64,000 bases of DNA from Buxus sempervirens (taxonomy: Eukaryota; Streptophyta; Magnoliopsida; Buxales; Buxaceae). Position 1 is the stretch's first letter. Every line of letters starts with the position of its first letter. Below the pieces are notes generated by a model. It made no database searches, was not told the DNA's origin, and saw nothing but the letters and a program-made list of their open reading frames with translations. Positions 46,282 to 56,712 of this stretch are shown here, in pieces. Made by a program: the position numbers and the translations under genes. The stretch is from NCBI GenBank assembly GCA_947561395.2, contig OX387185.1:34452213-34516212 (forward strand). The letters are read 5' to 3'.

Positions 46282-46623
46282 TTAATAGAAAAAATTGCCT
46301 CAATTTTTTAAAAACTTAATAAACAGTTGCTAAACTATTCCTCCCCTTCCACCTTTTTCTTCATACATGTTGTAATGCACATTCACCCAGCTAGTAGTAT
46401 ATAAAGGATGTCAAAATCAAGTAAGTAGCGTAAGCGTTTAACCCAACTAAGCCCCTCAGGTCAGCCTGTACTTACCATGCATATCTACAAGCTGGCGATA
46501 GAAGCCATATATTTTTTTTTTGGGTTTTTATTTTTTATTTTTCCAGAAAAGGGCATCAAGCTCAAGTCCAATTATAATTTGAGATCTGCAATTTTAAGAA
46601 ATTCACTTGTCTTTTTTTGCAAA
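46282..46623. other. Flank between element C and Helitron
   Basis: AT-rich DNA with no recognised feature. Presumably the DNA into which C and the Helitron inserted. Confidence 0.5.
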
Positions 46624-46868
46624 CTAGTGGAGGCACGTGCACAACTGCAAGTTAGCCCACCTCTTTGGATAGTTTTGTTTTTAGATAATTGTATTTATAT
46701 TAGTGATAACCATGCATCATGAAAGTAGGGGTTAAATTTGGAAAGTGGATTAGGATGATGGTTTTATTTACGATTTTTATGTGTTGTGGAGGGTATTTAT
46801 GGGGAGAAAAAGGGAGGGCTAAAATCCCTGGGAAATATTCCCAAGGTTTGCTTTACTAAGAGTATAGA
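46624..46868 (-). mobile_element. Small non-autonomous Helitron, 245 bp
   Basis: On the minus strand it starts TCTATACTCTTAGTAAAG and ends in CTAG (plus-strand CTAG at 46624). Insertion is between A and T: the plus-strand flanks are A at 46623 and T at 46869. A GC-rich hairpin-forming stretch (GGCACGTGCACAACTGC on the plus strand) lies just inside the CTAG end. Termini resemble the element at 52701-52877. No Rep/helicase sequence. Confidence 0.75.
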
Positions 46869-46928
46869 TTCTAATGTTAACAATCACTTAATATCTCTTA
46901 TTTATCGAAGTATAAGAGATAAATAATT

Positions 46929-47308
46929 TGTTAGGAATATAATAAAATATATAAATTTCACCCCTACTATTTGTCCCACATTGGGAATTCATTATCATTT
47001 CACCCAACATATAAGAGATGGACTTCCCTCACCTTAATGCCTAGGTTTTAAGGTTGAGGCCCCTCCTCTTATGTGTTGTTGGGCTTTCTACATGGTATCA
47101 GAGCCTTAGGCAAACGCCAAGGTCTTGGGTTTTAACCTCCACTCCACCTGTTGAGAATCAAATATTCCACGTGTATGGCCTCCCTAAAATGGGTCCCCTA
47201 AAGTGGGTTTGAGTCCGGCTCACACGTGAGGGGGAGTGTTAGGAATATAATAAAATATATAAAGTTCACCCCTACTATTAACTTGAGCTGTTGGTAGGTG
47301 AATCAAAT
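46929..47308 (+). mobile_element. TRIM-like miniature LTR retrotransposon
   Basis: 5' LTR 46929-47092 (TGTTAGGAATATAATAAAAT...TTTCTACA), then a PBS matching initiator-methionine tRNA (TGGTATCAGAGCC, 47093), about 120 bp of non-coding interior, a polypurine tract GAGGGGGAG (47228-47236) and the start of a 3' LTR (47237, TGTTAGGAATATAATAAAAT again). The 3' LTR is cut after 72 bp by solo LTR E3. The two LTRs agree for about 42 bp and then diverge, so one has an internal deletion. It has no coding capacity, fitting a TRIM. Confidence 0.8.
47093..47105 (+). promoter_or_regulatory. Primer-binding site (tRNA-iMet type)
   Basis: TGGTATCAGAGCC directly follows the CA end of the 5' LTR. This is the usual copia/TRIM PBS complementary to the initiator-methionine tRNA 3' end. 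Confidence 0.85.
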
Positions 47309-48343
47309 TGTGCGCACCCGATTTCGGTCGCACGGCGAGGCGCACGCAAAACTATGCGTGCCTCGGGATTTGTTTGGAGTCGCCACTGCCTGATGGGGTG
47401 CAGGCAGACACCTGGGTGCCTAAGTTCTTCTACTAAGGCTTTTGGTCTGCGGCTTTGAGATTCTAAGTAGGGGCTCGGTTGCGGTCTGGGGAAGTCCGTA
47501 GACACCCCAGTCCACCCCGTCAAGTGACGGGTCCCATAAGTTTCCCTGTTTTTGAGTCAACTCAGTTGGTTTCTCACTCACCCGATTCCTATTCCAGCAT
47601 GTAATTTGATTAAGTCTGGCGGGACCGCCAAAGTGGTGTGGGTCCCTTTACTTGATTTTATCTCCTTAATTAAGATGATCTGGGCCTGGTGGGGTGGGCC
47701 CCGTTGGAAGGCCCACGGTATCCCTTGGTGGGCCAAGTGTGGCCCTTTGGACTTTGGTTCAATTTAAATTGCTTTTATTTTGGAGTTCAAGTTGGATTAG
47801 TTAAGTGGATTTCATGCCAAAAGTGGGCCAGTGATTGCTTAGTGGGCCCTTGAGTGGGCCCCACAATTGTTTGCCAAGTGGTTTTGATTATCTTGCTTAA
47901 TCCATGCCAAAATGGGCCAAGCATTGGGCTTGGGGCCCTTTACCTGGGCTTGGGCTTGAAAGCCCAAGGCTTCCTGAGTTAGGGTTTGGGAACCCTAACC
48001 TTGGTTGGGTTCATGGGCTTAGTGGGCCCGATAGGCCCTGCCCGTGGTCTCGGCCAAACCACATCCTACTTTAAGCATGCATGGCCCAACTAGGGCTTGG
48101 GTGGGCCTCAAGTGGTCTGGCCCACTCAAATCTTTTATTTATCTTAGTTAAGCAAGAATAAATTGGTCGGGCTTGGTGGGCCCCGTTGGAAGGCCCACCG
48201 GAAACCAATTTGGACCGAGTCGGTCCATGGCCCATCTTGGGTTTCCGGGTCACCCGGAAACCCTACTGGTTCTCCCGGATTTGATCAAACAAACCAAAAA
48301 ATCACACAAGATCAGCAAAAATGGCAAAAAAGGAATTCTGGCA

Positions 48344-48450
48344 GTGTAGCCGGCCTGAGATGCCGGTTACACACAGGGCTCTGTGTATCCGGCATCTTTA
48401 GCCGGCTACACATGGGCTTCAGTTGATCCGGCCTGAGTTGCCGGATCAAC
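48344..48450 (-). other. Four consecutive GCCGG hairpins in LTR E3
   Basis: GTGTAGCCGGC/GCCGGTTACAC (48344-48372), ACACAG/CTGTGT (48371-48386), GTGTATCCGGC/GCCGGCTACAC (48383-48411) and a perfect 11-bp pair GTTGATCCGGC/GCCGGATCAAC (48422-48450). They lie downstream of TATA, in the transcribed part. The equivalent place in E1 holds an unrelated perfect hairpin (22222-22242). Confidence 0.88.
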
Positions 48451-49628
48451 CCACAGAAGCCTTTTCTCGAATTTTTGCATTGGGGCTGGGTTTCTGGGTC
48501 TTCTAGGATGTTCTAGGGATTGTGTGGGCTCCTGTGTGAGCCCACATTAGTTCAGGTGAGAGCCCCTTGGCTCTCTTGAAGGGTTTTGCGAATTAAAGGG
48601 AACAAATGGGGGCTAGGATTTGCCCCCTCCCTTTCTAGACCAAAACATTACATAACAGGGATTCAAGTGCCCCTATTCCCGGTTTCTTTTCCCAGAAAAT
48701 CCCACAATTAATTTACACAAAACAGCAAATAAACCGAGAAGCCTACTCGATCCTCGAAGTAGCAAAACCCATGCTTTAAAGGGTGATCATCCCATGCATG
48801 CATAAAAGAAACAATCCATAAACCACATGTAGACCAAGTGAACAACAAACCTAGCATGCATCACACATTAGTCTAACCTACTTGATTAACGAGAAAGTGA
48901 TCTAAAGAAGGATGGAAAGGGGGGTTACATGAGGGATACATTAGAATGAAATGGAAGGAACATGCTCCTCCGTTAAACATAAAATGATACCAACATAAAT
49001 ATCTCTACGGAATAGCAACCCTATACCACTTAAAATCCATGCTTTAGGAACTATCCTTCTCCTAAAATACCCATTTTTACCTCATGCAAGCAACATCCTT
49101 GTGATGGCAAATATCAAACAAAATAGTGAAAACAAAGGGACAAGCATGCATTTACCCTAGTAGCAAGCACATGACATGCACAAAAAAACCAACATGCTTC
49201 AAATCATGTCATCTTCATATATGTGAAATAAGACAAAGAAAGGAGCTCACCTTGGGAGTTTAGACTCCTTTTTGAATGTGTGGAACTCCTTAGAAGCTCC
49301 ACCAGCAGCCGACCACCTCCTTTGGTTCCTCCAAGGAGCCACTCCAAGTTCCTTCCAAGACTTGCAAAATGAAGGAGAAGAAGGAAGGGGAAGGGTTAGG
49401 TTCTTTAGGTTATGCTTTTGAGTTTTTGGGAGCCAAAGGAAGGTAAGGTAAGGGGAGAAGGAAGGAGGAAGTGAGTGAGGTGAGAGAGAACTCCAAACCA
49501 AAAATCAGCCGACCTCCACAATTGCTAGGGTTTTTTCTTTTTATAAGCAATGACCAAAATGCAAATATTTCCCTACTTTATCACCAAAAGCATACCCCTT
49601 TCTCATTCATACCCTTTTTTTAAAAATA

Positions 49629-49738
49629 AGCAATGATTATGCATCATTGCTTCAAGACTTAGCCTCCAAGTAAACTTGGAGGCAAAGTCTTGCTTGGGGA
49701 AGGCTTGGACGAATTCTCCACATGGAGAATTCATCCAA
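49629..49738 (-). other. Three back-to-back hairpins upstream of the E3 TATA box
   Basis: AGCAATGAT/ATCATTGCT, perfect 9-bp arms (49629-49651). Arms of 18 nt with one mismatch and loop TAAA (49653-49692, from CAAGACTTAGCC to AAGTCTTG). Arms of 15 nt with one mismatch and loop ACAT (49705-49738, centred on GAATTCTCC/GGAGAATTC). Together they fill 110 bp, about 85-195 bp upstream of the minus-strand TATA box. Confidence 0.9.
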
Positions 49739-50489
49739 CCACATGTTTTTTTTTATTTTCTTTTTTATTTTCTTTTTTTTTCTTTATGTACTTTTATTAT
49801 TATTATATTAGGATTTTTTGTGTTAAGTTTTGGATGCACATGCATCTTTTAATTCTTTCTTTTTCTTTTATTTCAAATGCTTTAATTAGATTATTTTTTA
49901 ATGCAAGACTTTTCATTTTGCTGCTCTTTCTTCACTATTTGCCACGTGTGCAGATTTTCAGAAACTTCAACTGCCCACAACTCACTCATCTGATATCCGA
50001 TTTTAGTAAACTTAGTGGCGTTGGAATCAGTGCGAGATTCCCTATCCACTAAATTTCAGTTTAGCAGCAAATTCGAGTTTTTTAGCAGAAGTGTCGGGCC
50101 GCGTCCGGGAGCCGGTTTTGCTCATATTTCCTTATCCGGGACTTCGATTCCAGCAAACTCAGTTGCGTTGGAATCGTGTCGAGATGCTCTTTCTGCTGAT
50201 ATCAAATGAGGCAACTGATCTGGGGTTTAGCAGAAAGTCAATTTCTGCTTTTCTCAGATTTGACCAGTCCATAACTTCTTCATCTGGACTCCGATTTGAG
50301 CAAACTCTGTTCCATTAGAATCGTATCGGAATCTTCTTTCCAATGGTGGGAAGCATGGCAACTGATTTGCACCAGATAAAAAGTCAACTTTTTGACTTTC
50401 TCAAGTTTGACTTTCTCAAGTTTGACTTTTCAATTAAAATTTCATTTTCTGTATTTTGGGAGGTGCAAAAATGAGGTGCTTACACAAAT

Positions 50490-51180
50490 AAACCAAAATA
50501 AATACATATTTAGAATTCCTGCAAAAACCAATTTATCAAAACAATATACTATAAGCATAAGAGGGATATAATCAAACACAAGAAAGTAAAATAACGCACT
50601 AGTATTTACACAAAACATAACCCCTCCAATAAAAGGTAGGAAAAAAAACCATAGTAACTACAAGCAAAGATCCAGTATCTCAACAGAAGAAATTCCTGAA
50701 AATTCATTTGTACCTAAAACCGTACACCTCCATAGTAGAAGGATTCCTTCTTAAGTGTTTGCCAAAACTTGACATATAACTATTATATCAATATATTATA
50801 AAGATGAGTGTTCGACTTTAAACCAAAAGAGCAACTCACCACAACCTTCTAACCCTGCCGGAAAAACTTATAAATTTTCTATTATGGAAGCTTAAAAAAA
50901 CGGTTTCTTGGGATCTATGAAAACCTCAAGAAACACTAATTTTTTTTCCTTTCTTATTCTTTCTTTTTCTGTTCTTTTCTAAGAGCGTGAAACATATCAA
51001 CACTGTGTCTAACCATGGGCCTAGATTCTACCCAACATTATGAGGATTATGGTGTATTTATCTCCACCATATATTGAAAGGATAAAGAGTTCTTCATAAG
51101 GTGATTGACACTTGCATATTGTCAAAGGGATTGGTTTTGTGTTCGATTTACTGGCAAGAACTATTCTGCTTGAGAATTCT
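50490..51180. other. Unassigned segment after LTR E3
   Basis: Should contain the rest of the TRIM 3' LTR (the E3 target duplication joins 47308 to 50490), then unassigned AT-rich sequence up to the copia remnant. No gene seen. Confidence 0.4.
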
Positions 51181-53331
51181 AGTTTAAATTGCTTGTTAAA
51201 GGCAATGATCTATAGGGTCACATTGATGGTTCTGTCAAGTATGAAGGCACTAATGCTAACAAGGCAGTCTAGGAAGTAAAAGATGTAAAAGTTGCTACGC
51301 AAATTCTCAATTCTATAGAGCCGGACATCATTCTTAGCATATGTCCTCACAAGACGGTGAAGGATATTTGGGAATATATGAGGAAAGTTCATAACCAGGA
51401 AAATTCTACAAGTCAGTTTCAACTGGAGTTTTAGGTTGTAGGCTACTCACTTGGGGATCAATTTATCCGAGACTATTATTCTCTTTCTTTTCTTTTCTTT
51501 TCTTTTGTTTTTTTTGAATTTATGGACTGCATAGTCTGATATTATCTGCAGCAAAGTGCCAAATGAATCTTTTGCTATGATTCATCAAGTTCATGAGACT
51601 AGTAAGTGGGATCAATTCTTGATGAAGCTGGAGCCTGAATGGGAGGTAATATGTTATAATCTTATGAATCATGATAGTCCATCTTTAGATGTTTGTCTGG
51701 GGATTCCTATGTGACGAACACTACACAGAAACTTAGGCTTCTATGAAGCAATAAGGATTTTCCAATGAGCCTCTAAATATTTCTTATGCTACCCAAGGCC
51801 AAGGAAAGAGATGAGACATGTGCTCAATAAAGTGTTATAGTTGCAAGGAGTATAATCACTTTGCAAGAAATTGTCAGAAGAAGTTTTGTAATTATTGGAA
51901 GAAGGATGGACTTATCATCAAGAACTGTCACATTTGGCCTCAGAATCATCACCAATTAAGGGGCTTATCATTCTGCTATTTCTACTGTTTCCACCATGCC
52001 AACTACCTCATCACCATTCATCCGGCCAGTTGCCACAAGTATTGCAACACCTAAGATGATTCAGCAAGTGATCATCTCTGATTTTTTAGCTCTCGGGATC
52101 TTAAGTGATAATAAACCTTAGTACTTTGATTCTCATACTTCTAATCATATGGCTTATTTGGCTACCTACCTTTTCCATGTCAAACCTTATGATGAGAACC
52201 TTCTTATCCATGTTGCCAAGGGGAGAGCATTGCTAATTATTGTAGTTGGAAATTTGAATTCTACCTTGAATAATGTTTTTGTTTATCATTGTTTGTCCAC
52301 CAATCTTCTTTCCATTGGGCAACTCGTTGAAAATAATTGTGATGTTCACTTCTCTCTCCTTCTGGTTATTGGGAGCAGGATTGAGTGCCCGGGATATTAA
52401 TCTTGAAGAAGCCTAAAGTGGATTGCCTGTTTCCATTGCACACAACCATTTTACACACTATGCCTTGTTCTTTTTTAGTTACGTGTAGTCGTTCAAGTTA
52501 GTTGTGGCTCAAACGGCTTGGCTACCATAACTCACATGTATTGCTTTTCTTGTTCAAATCTGATTACTTGGCAATAAAATTCTTGGTTCTCTTTTAACTA
52601 TTCTATTTGATTATACTACTTGTAGGTTAGGTAAGGGTAAGGGACTTCCTTTTCCTTCTCCTACATTATTTACGATTAAATGTGTTCACATTATTCATAA
52701 CTAGGGGGCTGCACGCACTACACGCGTAGAAAACGTTGGCCCATTTAGATAAACAGCGAGAGGTAGTTAGTTAAAAATAGTGGGGGATTGTTTTGTTTGG
52801 GAAGAGCAAATTTTAGAAAAAGGGGGGCCAGAATCTAGAGGGAATATTCCCCCTCTTCTCTTTATTAGTAGTATAGATGATGTTTATGGAATCGCTTCAA
52901 TTGTATTAAATGGCTAGTATAAGTATTTTGTGGCCTTTATCAATGGAGACAATAATTTTATCTGGATCTACTTACTTAAGTCCAAGTGTGAAGTGTCCAA
53001 TGCTTTCCAAAAATTCTTAGCAATTTTATCTTCTTGATGTTGATCGCATGCTACTTATGGAGTCTTCCGTTCCACCATGCTTTTAGGGTGAAGCTCCCTC
53101 TATGGTTGTAGATTTGATAATCACCTTCCTTCCTCTACTTTTCAGGACGATTCTCCATATCTTTGCCTTTATAGTTGTCATTTTGATTACATTAATCTTC
53201 ATCCATGTGGTTGTGTTTATTTTGTTCTTCTTTGTCCTTCTGAACGTACTAAACTTATTTTGCAATCATTCAAATATGGATTTCTTAGTTATACTATGTC
53301 TCAGAAGGGATTTTGTAGAACACCGTTCCTA
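51180..53331 (+). pseudogene. Copia element K1: gag, zinc knuckle, protease and integrase remnants
   Basis: Plus-strand Ty1/copia gag-pol in ruins. 51220-51470: gag (UBN2-type) with 'VKVATQILNSIEPDIILSIC' and 'TVKDIWEYMRKVH'. 51820-51950: CCHC zinc knuckle C-Y-S-C-x4-H-x4-C, then a second cysteine/histidine cluster. 52130-52400: the protease region, where the usual F-D-S-G-A reads F-D-S-H-T, followed by 'CLSTNLLSIGQLVENNCDVH'. 52500-53330: pre-integrase and integrase with 'FIWIYLLKSKCEVSNAFQKF'. Stops, frame changes and a Helitron insertion (52701) break it. It is cut at 53331 by solo LTR F2. A reverse transcriptase scrap at 60070-60256 may be its continuation. Confidence 0.85.
52701..52877 (-). 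mobile_element. Small non-autonomous Helitron, 177 bp, inside copia integrase
   Basis: On the minus strand it starts TCTATACTACTAATAAAG and ends GTGCGTGCAGCCCCCTAG, the TC...CTRR arrangement of Helitrons. A short hairpin (CTACGC/GCGTGCAG, with a 2-nt bulge) lies just before CCCCCTAG. The flanks are A (52700) and T (52878), the usual A-T target. Removing it joins 52700 to 52878 and restores one open integrase frame across the site, so the boundaries are exact. Related to 46624-46868. Confidence 0.88.
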
Positions 53332-53336
53332 CTAAA

Positions 53337-55711
53337 TGTAACGCCCCGAACCCGGGTCAGTGCAAACCGGCACCCGACCCGAACCCGGTTCGCTACTGTA
53401 ACAACCCGAATTTAGTTCAACAACCAAATCCGAGGTGTTACTGGCCCATATCAATTACAACATCAATAACATACCAGACCAAAGAAAGTAAAATCCAATC
53501 ATTTTATTAAACTATCAGAGTTTCGGAAACAAGTATGTGCAGAAGTGTAAATCAAAATCCTCAACTAAGCATAAAGCTTGACCATCAGTCAGTAATATCA
53601 AAGTCTGGTAAAATGAACTGGTTACTATCTCTCTCTTATCTCTCTCATACATCGATCCAAATAAATGATAATAAAGCAATCAAAAATGCTAAGTCTATAA
53701 CATCAATCCACCTCAGACAAGATCTGGATAATAATAATCCTCCGGCGAATACTCGGCTATCTCTCCCTGGAAGTCTAAGAGATCCCCCTCTCGCGTATCA
53801 GCTGAAAAAATGGAATAGAAGTAGGGTGAGATACGAATATCTCAGTAGGTAACACATGCATGACTAAACAGTTAATATAAGCAAAGTAACATTTCATGCA
53901 CGATTAAGCAACATCGATAAATCAGGCTCGCATAATCATTTATACCATTCATGAACACAAAACAGTTTGATAAACAGTTCTAGAAATGATTTTCAGTAAG
54001 TTTTAATATAAGAACTCAATAGCCAAATCAGTAGCTTAATCCATACATTGCCAGGATGTACTAAGCAGTCACATCCAACCAATATCCCAATCACATGCAT
54101 CCCGCACGTGCACAATAATAATAATAATCATATCAAGTGTTGTGTTTTCAGTGTCATTGTAGGACTCACAAAGATAGATAAACCTTTTGAGATGATTCTC
54201 AACCAATTGCTATACCACCGTGCGACTTAGGAGCGATGCTACTAATGATACTCAAGCCCCATGCAGCGCAGCTTAGACAAGAGCCGTAGTCACCGACTTA
54301 TTGCACACGTACCCATCAGAGTTGGCATGTACCACCAGCATGTACCACCAGCATGCAGCACCAGAATCAATACATGGAGATGGTCGCTTATCCACATGTA
54401 CAGGGAATCACCAGCGGCTCACCGGGGTGTCCCTCCAGACATAGGACCTTCCCAGACAAACTAACTTGCAAAGGAAGCGCGTCGCATATAGGAGTAACTC
54501 AACCCAAATGACATATCCCTCAGCTATCTAGCTACGACTATGGATCCATAACCAGCTATGCCCACTAGACTCCAAAATTCCCTAAAGTATCATAATTCTA
54601 TAAGGGTTGGTGCCTAGCGGCATATAATGGTTATATCTGTACATTTACTTCATTATTCAGTCATTCGAATTCTGAATTCTCTTTATAATGTCTTCTGATT
54701 TATAATGCCATTTAGAAGTGTTTAGATATTCAAATGGTAGTTAGGCTTTTCCAAAATCACATTTCTCATTTACCTTCAAAACTTGGCAACTAATGTCCTA
54801 AATATCTCCCTAATTTGTTTTTCTGTAAAACAGGGAATTAGATAGTTTATTTTGGTCTTAAAAGACCTTAGTTAATCATTAAAATTGTCTAAAAATAGTT
54901 TAGAGTTGAATTAGGTTCGAAATTATGAAAAATTGGAATTTCTGCTTAGAGCGCCTGGGATCGCTCAGGATCGCTCCGGGTGGTCTCCAGTCGGCGGTAG
55001 TTCAATTTCGAGCGCCAACGGTCCGTCGTCCCGCGGTCCACGGCGTCCTCAATTTTATAACCAGCGCCTAGGATCGCCGATGAGCGCCGAGTACAGTCGA
55101 GGTCGGCGGTCATACAAAATCGAGCAGAAATAGTTCTAAATCATGATTTTTCTCGTCTAAACTCATTCTAATGTATTTATAACATGCTTAGCTAACTAAA
55201 TACAACATTACATATCATAGAAACATGCGTTTGCGATTAAACAGAGGTAAATCCAATTTTAAAACCAAAACGATGTCACCTACCTCTATACGCTGATTTC
55301 TCCTTCTCTATTCTGAACAATGGCGAACCTCTAGCACTGAGAAACTCTCTGGACGATGAACGCACGCCCAGCCCTTCCTTCTTCTTCTTCTCTTGGTCGT
55401 TCAAACAGGTTTCGTCACTTGCGGCTCTTCAATACGAGCGACAATACAACTATAAAATTTAGGTTATTTCTTTATACATATATATACCCCCTGATCCTAT
55501 GCATCTCCCATGCAACTCTTCTATACACCTTGCCCAATTAGAATACATACCTCGATATCTCACGATCGGACGGTCAGATCTGCGCCTAATTCTGGATCTC
55601 CGCTAAGTTGATCACCCCCTACAATATTAAAATGTTTCTATCAATCATAACTCTTGGTAATATTATTTACTAATTTAATTTATTATTTAAGGAAAAATTC
55701 GGGGTTTTACA
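53337..55711. mobile_element. Solo LTR F2, 2375 bp
   Basis: Starts TGTAACGCCCCGAACCCGGG and ends TTCGGGGTTTTACA. Direct repeats ACTAAA (53331-53336 and 55712-55717) flank it, a 5-bp duplication plus one chance match. It shares TGAGATACGAATATCTCA (53826) and ACACATGCATG with F1. It carries a GC-rich patch at about 54948-55130 rich in GAGCGCC and GATCGC. It sits between copia K1 and the inverted TRIM-like LTR piece at 55712. Orientation unproven, probably minus. Confidence 0.92.
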
Positions 55712-55845
55712 ACTAAAAGCTCAAGCTAATAGTTGGGGGTGAATTTTATATATTTAATATATTTCTTAACACTCCCCCCTCACGTGTGGGCCGGACTCAA
55801 ACCCATTTTTAGGGAACCCATTTTAGGGAACCCATTATATGGGCT
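55712..55845 (-). mobile_element. Inverted TRIM-like fragment: LTR start, PPT and part of the interior
   Basis: On the minus strand, TGTTAAGAAATATATTAAA (55771 leftward) matches the TRIM LTR start at 46929 and 47237, preceded by a polypurine tract (plus-strand CTCCCCCC, 55772-55779) and by interior words shared with 47160-47227 (TGGGTTTGAGTCCGGC, CACACGTGAG). It is truncated on both sides, by F2 on the left and by a copia junction on the right. Confidence 0.75.
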
Positions 55846-55870
55846 CAAACAAGCGCCTCGAACATGGTAT
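55833..55870 (+). repeat. 38-bp copia reverse-transcriptase scrap fused to a PBS
   Basis: Matches 58350-58387 (encoding [12 protein letters not shown]) at 35 of 38 bases and ends in TGGTAT, which is also the first six bases of the PBS (TGGTATCAGAGC, 55865). The junction therefore lies in a 6-bp microhomology between the W-Y codons and the PBS. Confidence 0.88.
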
Positions 55871-55876
55871 CAGAGC
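55865..55876 (+). promoter_or_regulatory. Primer-binding site of K2
   Basis: TGGTATCAGAGC, complementary to the 3' end of the initiator-methionine tRNA. It lies 20 bp before the gag start codon at 55896. Confidence 0.85.
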
Positions 55877-55895
55877 AGGACGGTTTCATTTGGGA

Positions 55896-56712
55896 ATGAT
55901 GGCTACTCCAAGTTCCTTTTCTACTGTTCCTGTATTTTCTGGTGAGAATATGACTACTGGAATATCAAAATGAAAACTCTTTTTCTATCACTTGATTTGT
56001 GGGATGTAGTTGATGGTGGGGTTTCTGCTGAAAGCTCATCTGATTCTAATCAAATCAAGTTGGATAAGCAAAAAGATGCCAAGGCTCTCTTCACATTGCA
56101 ACAAGCTGTGAGTGAATCAATCTTTCCTAGATTGATGCGAGCCACTTCTTCAAAGCAAGCCTGGGATATCCTTCAACAGGAATTTCAAGGAAACACCAAG
56201 GTCAAGACAATCAAGCTTCAAGGGTTGAGAAGAGAACTTGAAAATCTCAAGATGAAAGAATCTGAGAAAGCAAAGGATTATTGCTCCAGACTTATTGAGG
56301 TAGTAAATCAGATGCGGGCTTATGGAGAAGAAATGTCTGATGAAAGAATTGTTCAAAAAATCCTAATAAGCTTATCAGAAAAATACGACCATGTGGTTGC
56401 AGCAATCGAAGAATCTAGAGATCTCTCTACCTTCTCTGTTACCGAGTTGATGCGCTCATTACAAGCTCATGAGCAGAGGCTTGATAGGAGGAAGGCTCTT
56501 TGGAAAGTGCTTTCCAGTTGAAGGTCAATCTGAAAAAGCAAAAGGATTTTAAGAAGAAGAACAAGAGCCCAGCAAAATTAGGAGAAAGTTCTCAAAAGAA
56601 AGCTACTAAGAAAAGGGAATATCCACCATGTGGCATCTGCAGAAAGAACAACCATTTGGAAAAAGACTGCTATCATCGTGGGAAGCCTCATGCAATGGCA
56701 TCTACGATTTGA
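55896..56712 (+). pseudogene. Copia K2 gag, frameshifted
   Basis: Starts M-M-A-T-P-S-S-F at 55896; a 1-base loss near 55946 shifts the frame, and the main body continues from about 55950 to 56521 as a UBN2-type gag with 'QAWDILQQEFQGNTKVKTIK' and 'DERIVQKILISLSEKYDHVV'. A second shift near 56500 moves to the frame with the basic linker and the zinc knuckle C-G-I-C-R-K-N-N-H-L-E-K-D-C (56629-56670). Gag packages the RNA into particles. Only two frame lesions and no internal stop in the body suggest modest age. Confidence 0.9.

Larger units (their letters stand above)
47309..50484 (-). mobile_element. Solo LTR E3 (family E), 3176 bp
   Basis: Read on the minus strand it starts TGTAAGCACCTCATTTTTGC (50484) and ends GGTGCGCACA (47309). 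Perfect duplications CAAAT flank it (47304-47308, 50485-50489). It interrupts the 3' LTR of the TRIM. Near its start are diverged copies of the 148-bp repeat (about 49985-50400). Minus TATA (TTATAAAAAG) lies at about 49536-49545, a donor-like CCAAG|GTGAGC near 49250, and two hairpin clusters are listed separately. Internal minus frames such as 49247-49501 have no known domain. Confidence 0.94.

Noticed and set aside
49690..50052. 120-codon plus-strand frame with hydrophobic stretch
   Set aside because: It is antisense to LTR E3, runs over a T-rich tract that mimics a membrane segment, and contains the inverted-repeat arms.
55865..55876. tRNA-Met gene fragment
   Set aside because: TGGTATCAGAGC is the complement of a tRNA 3' end used as a primer-binding site; no tRNA cloverleaf is present.
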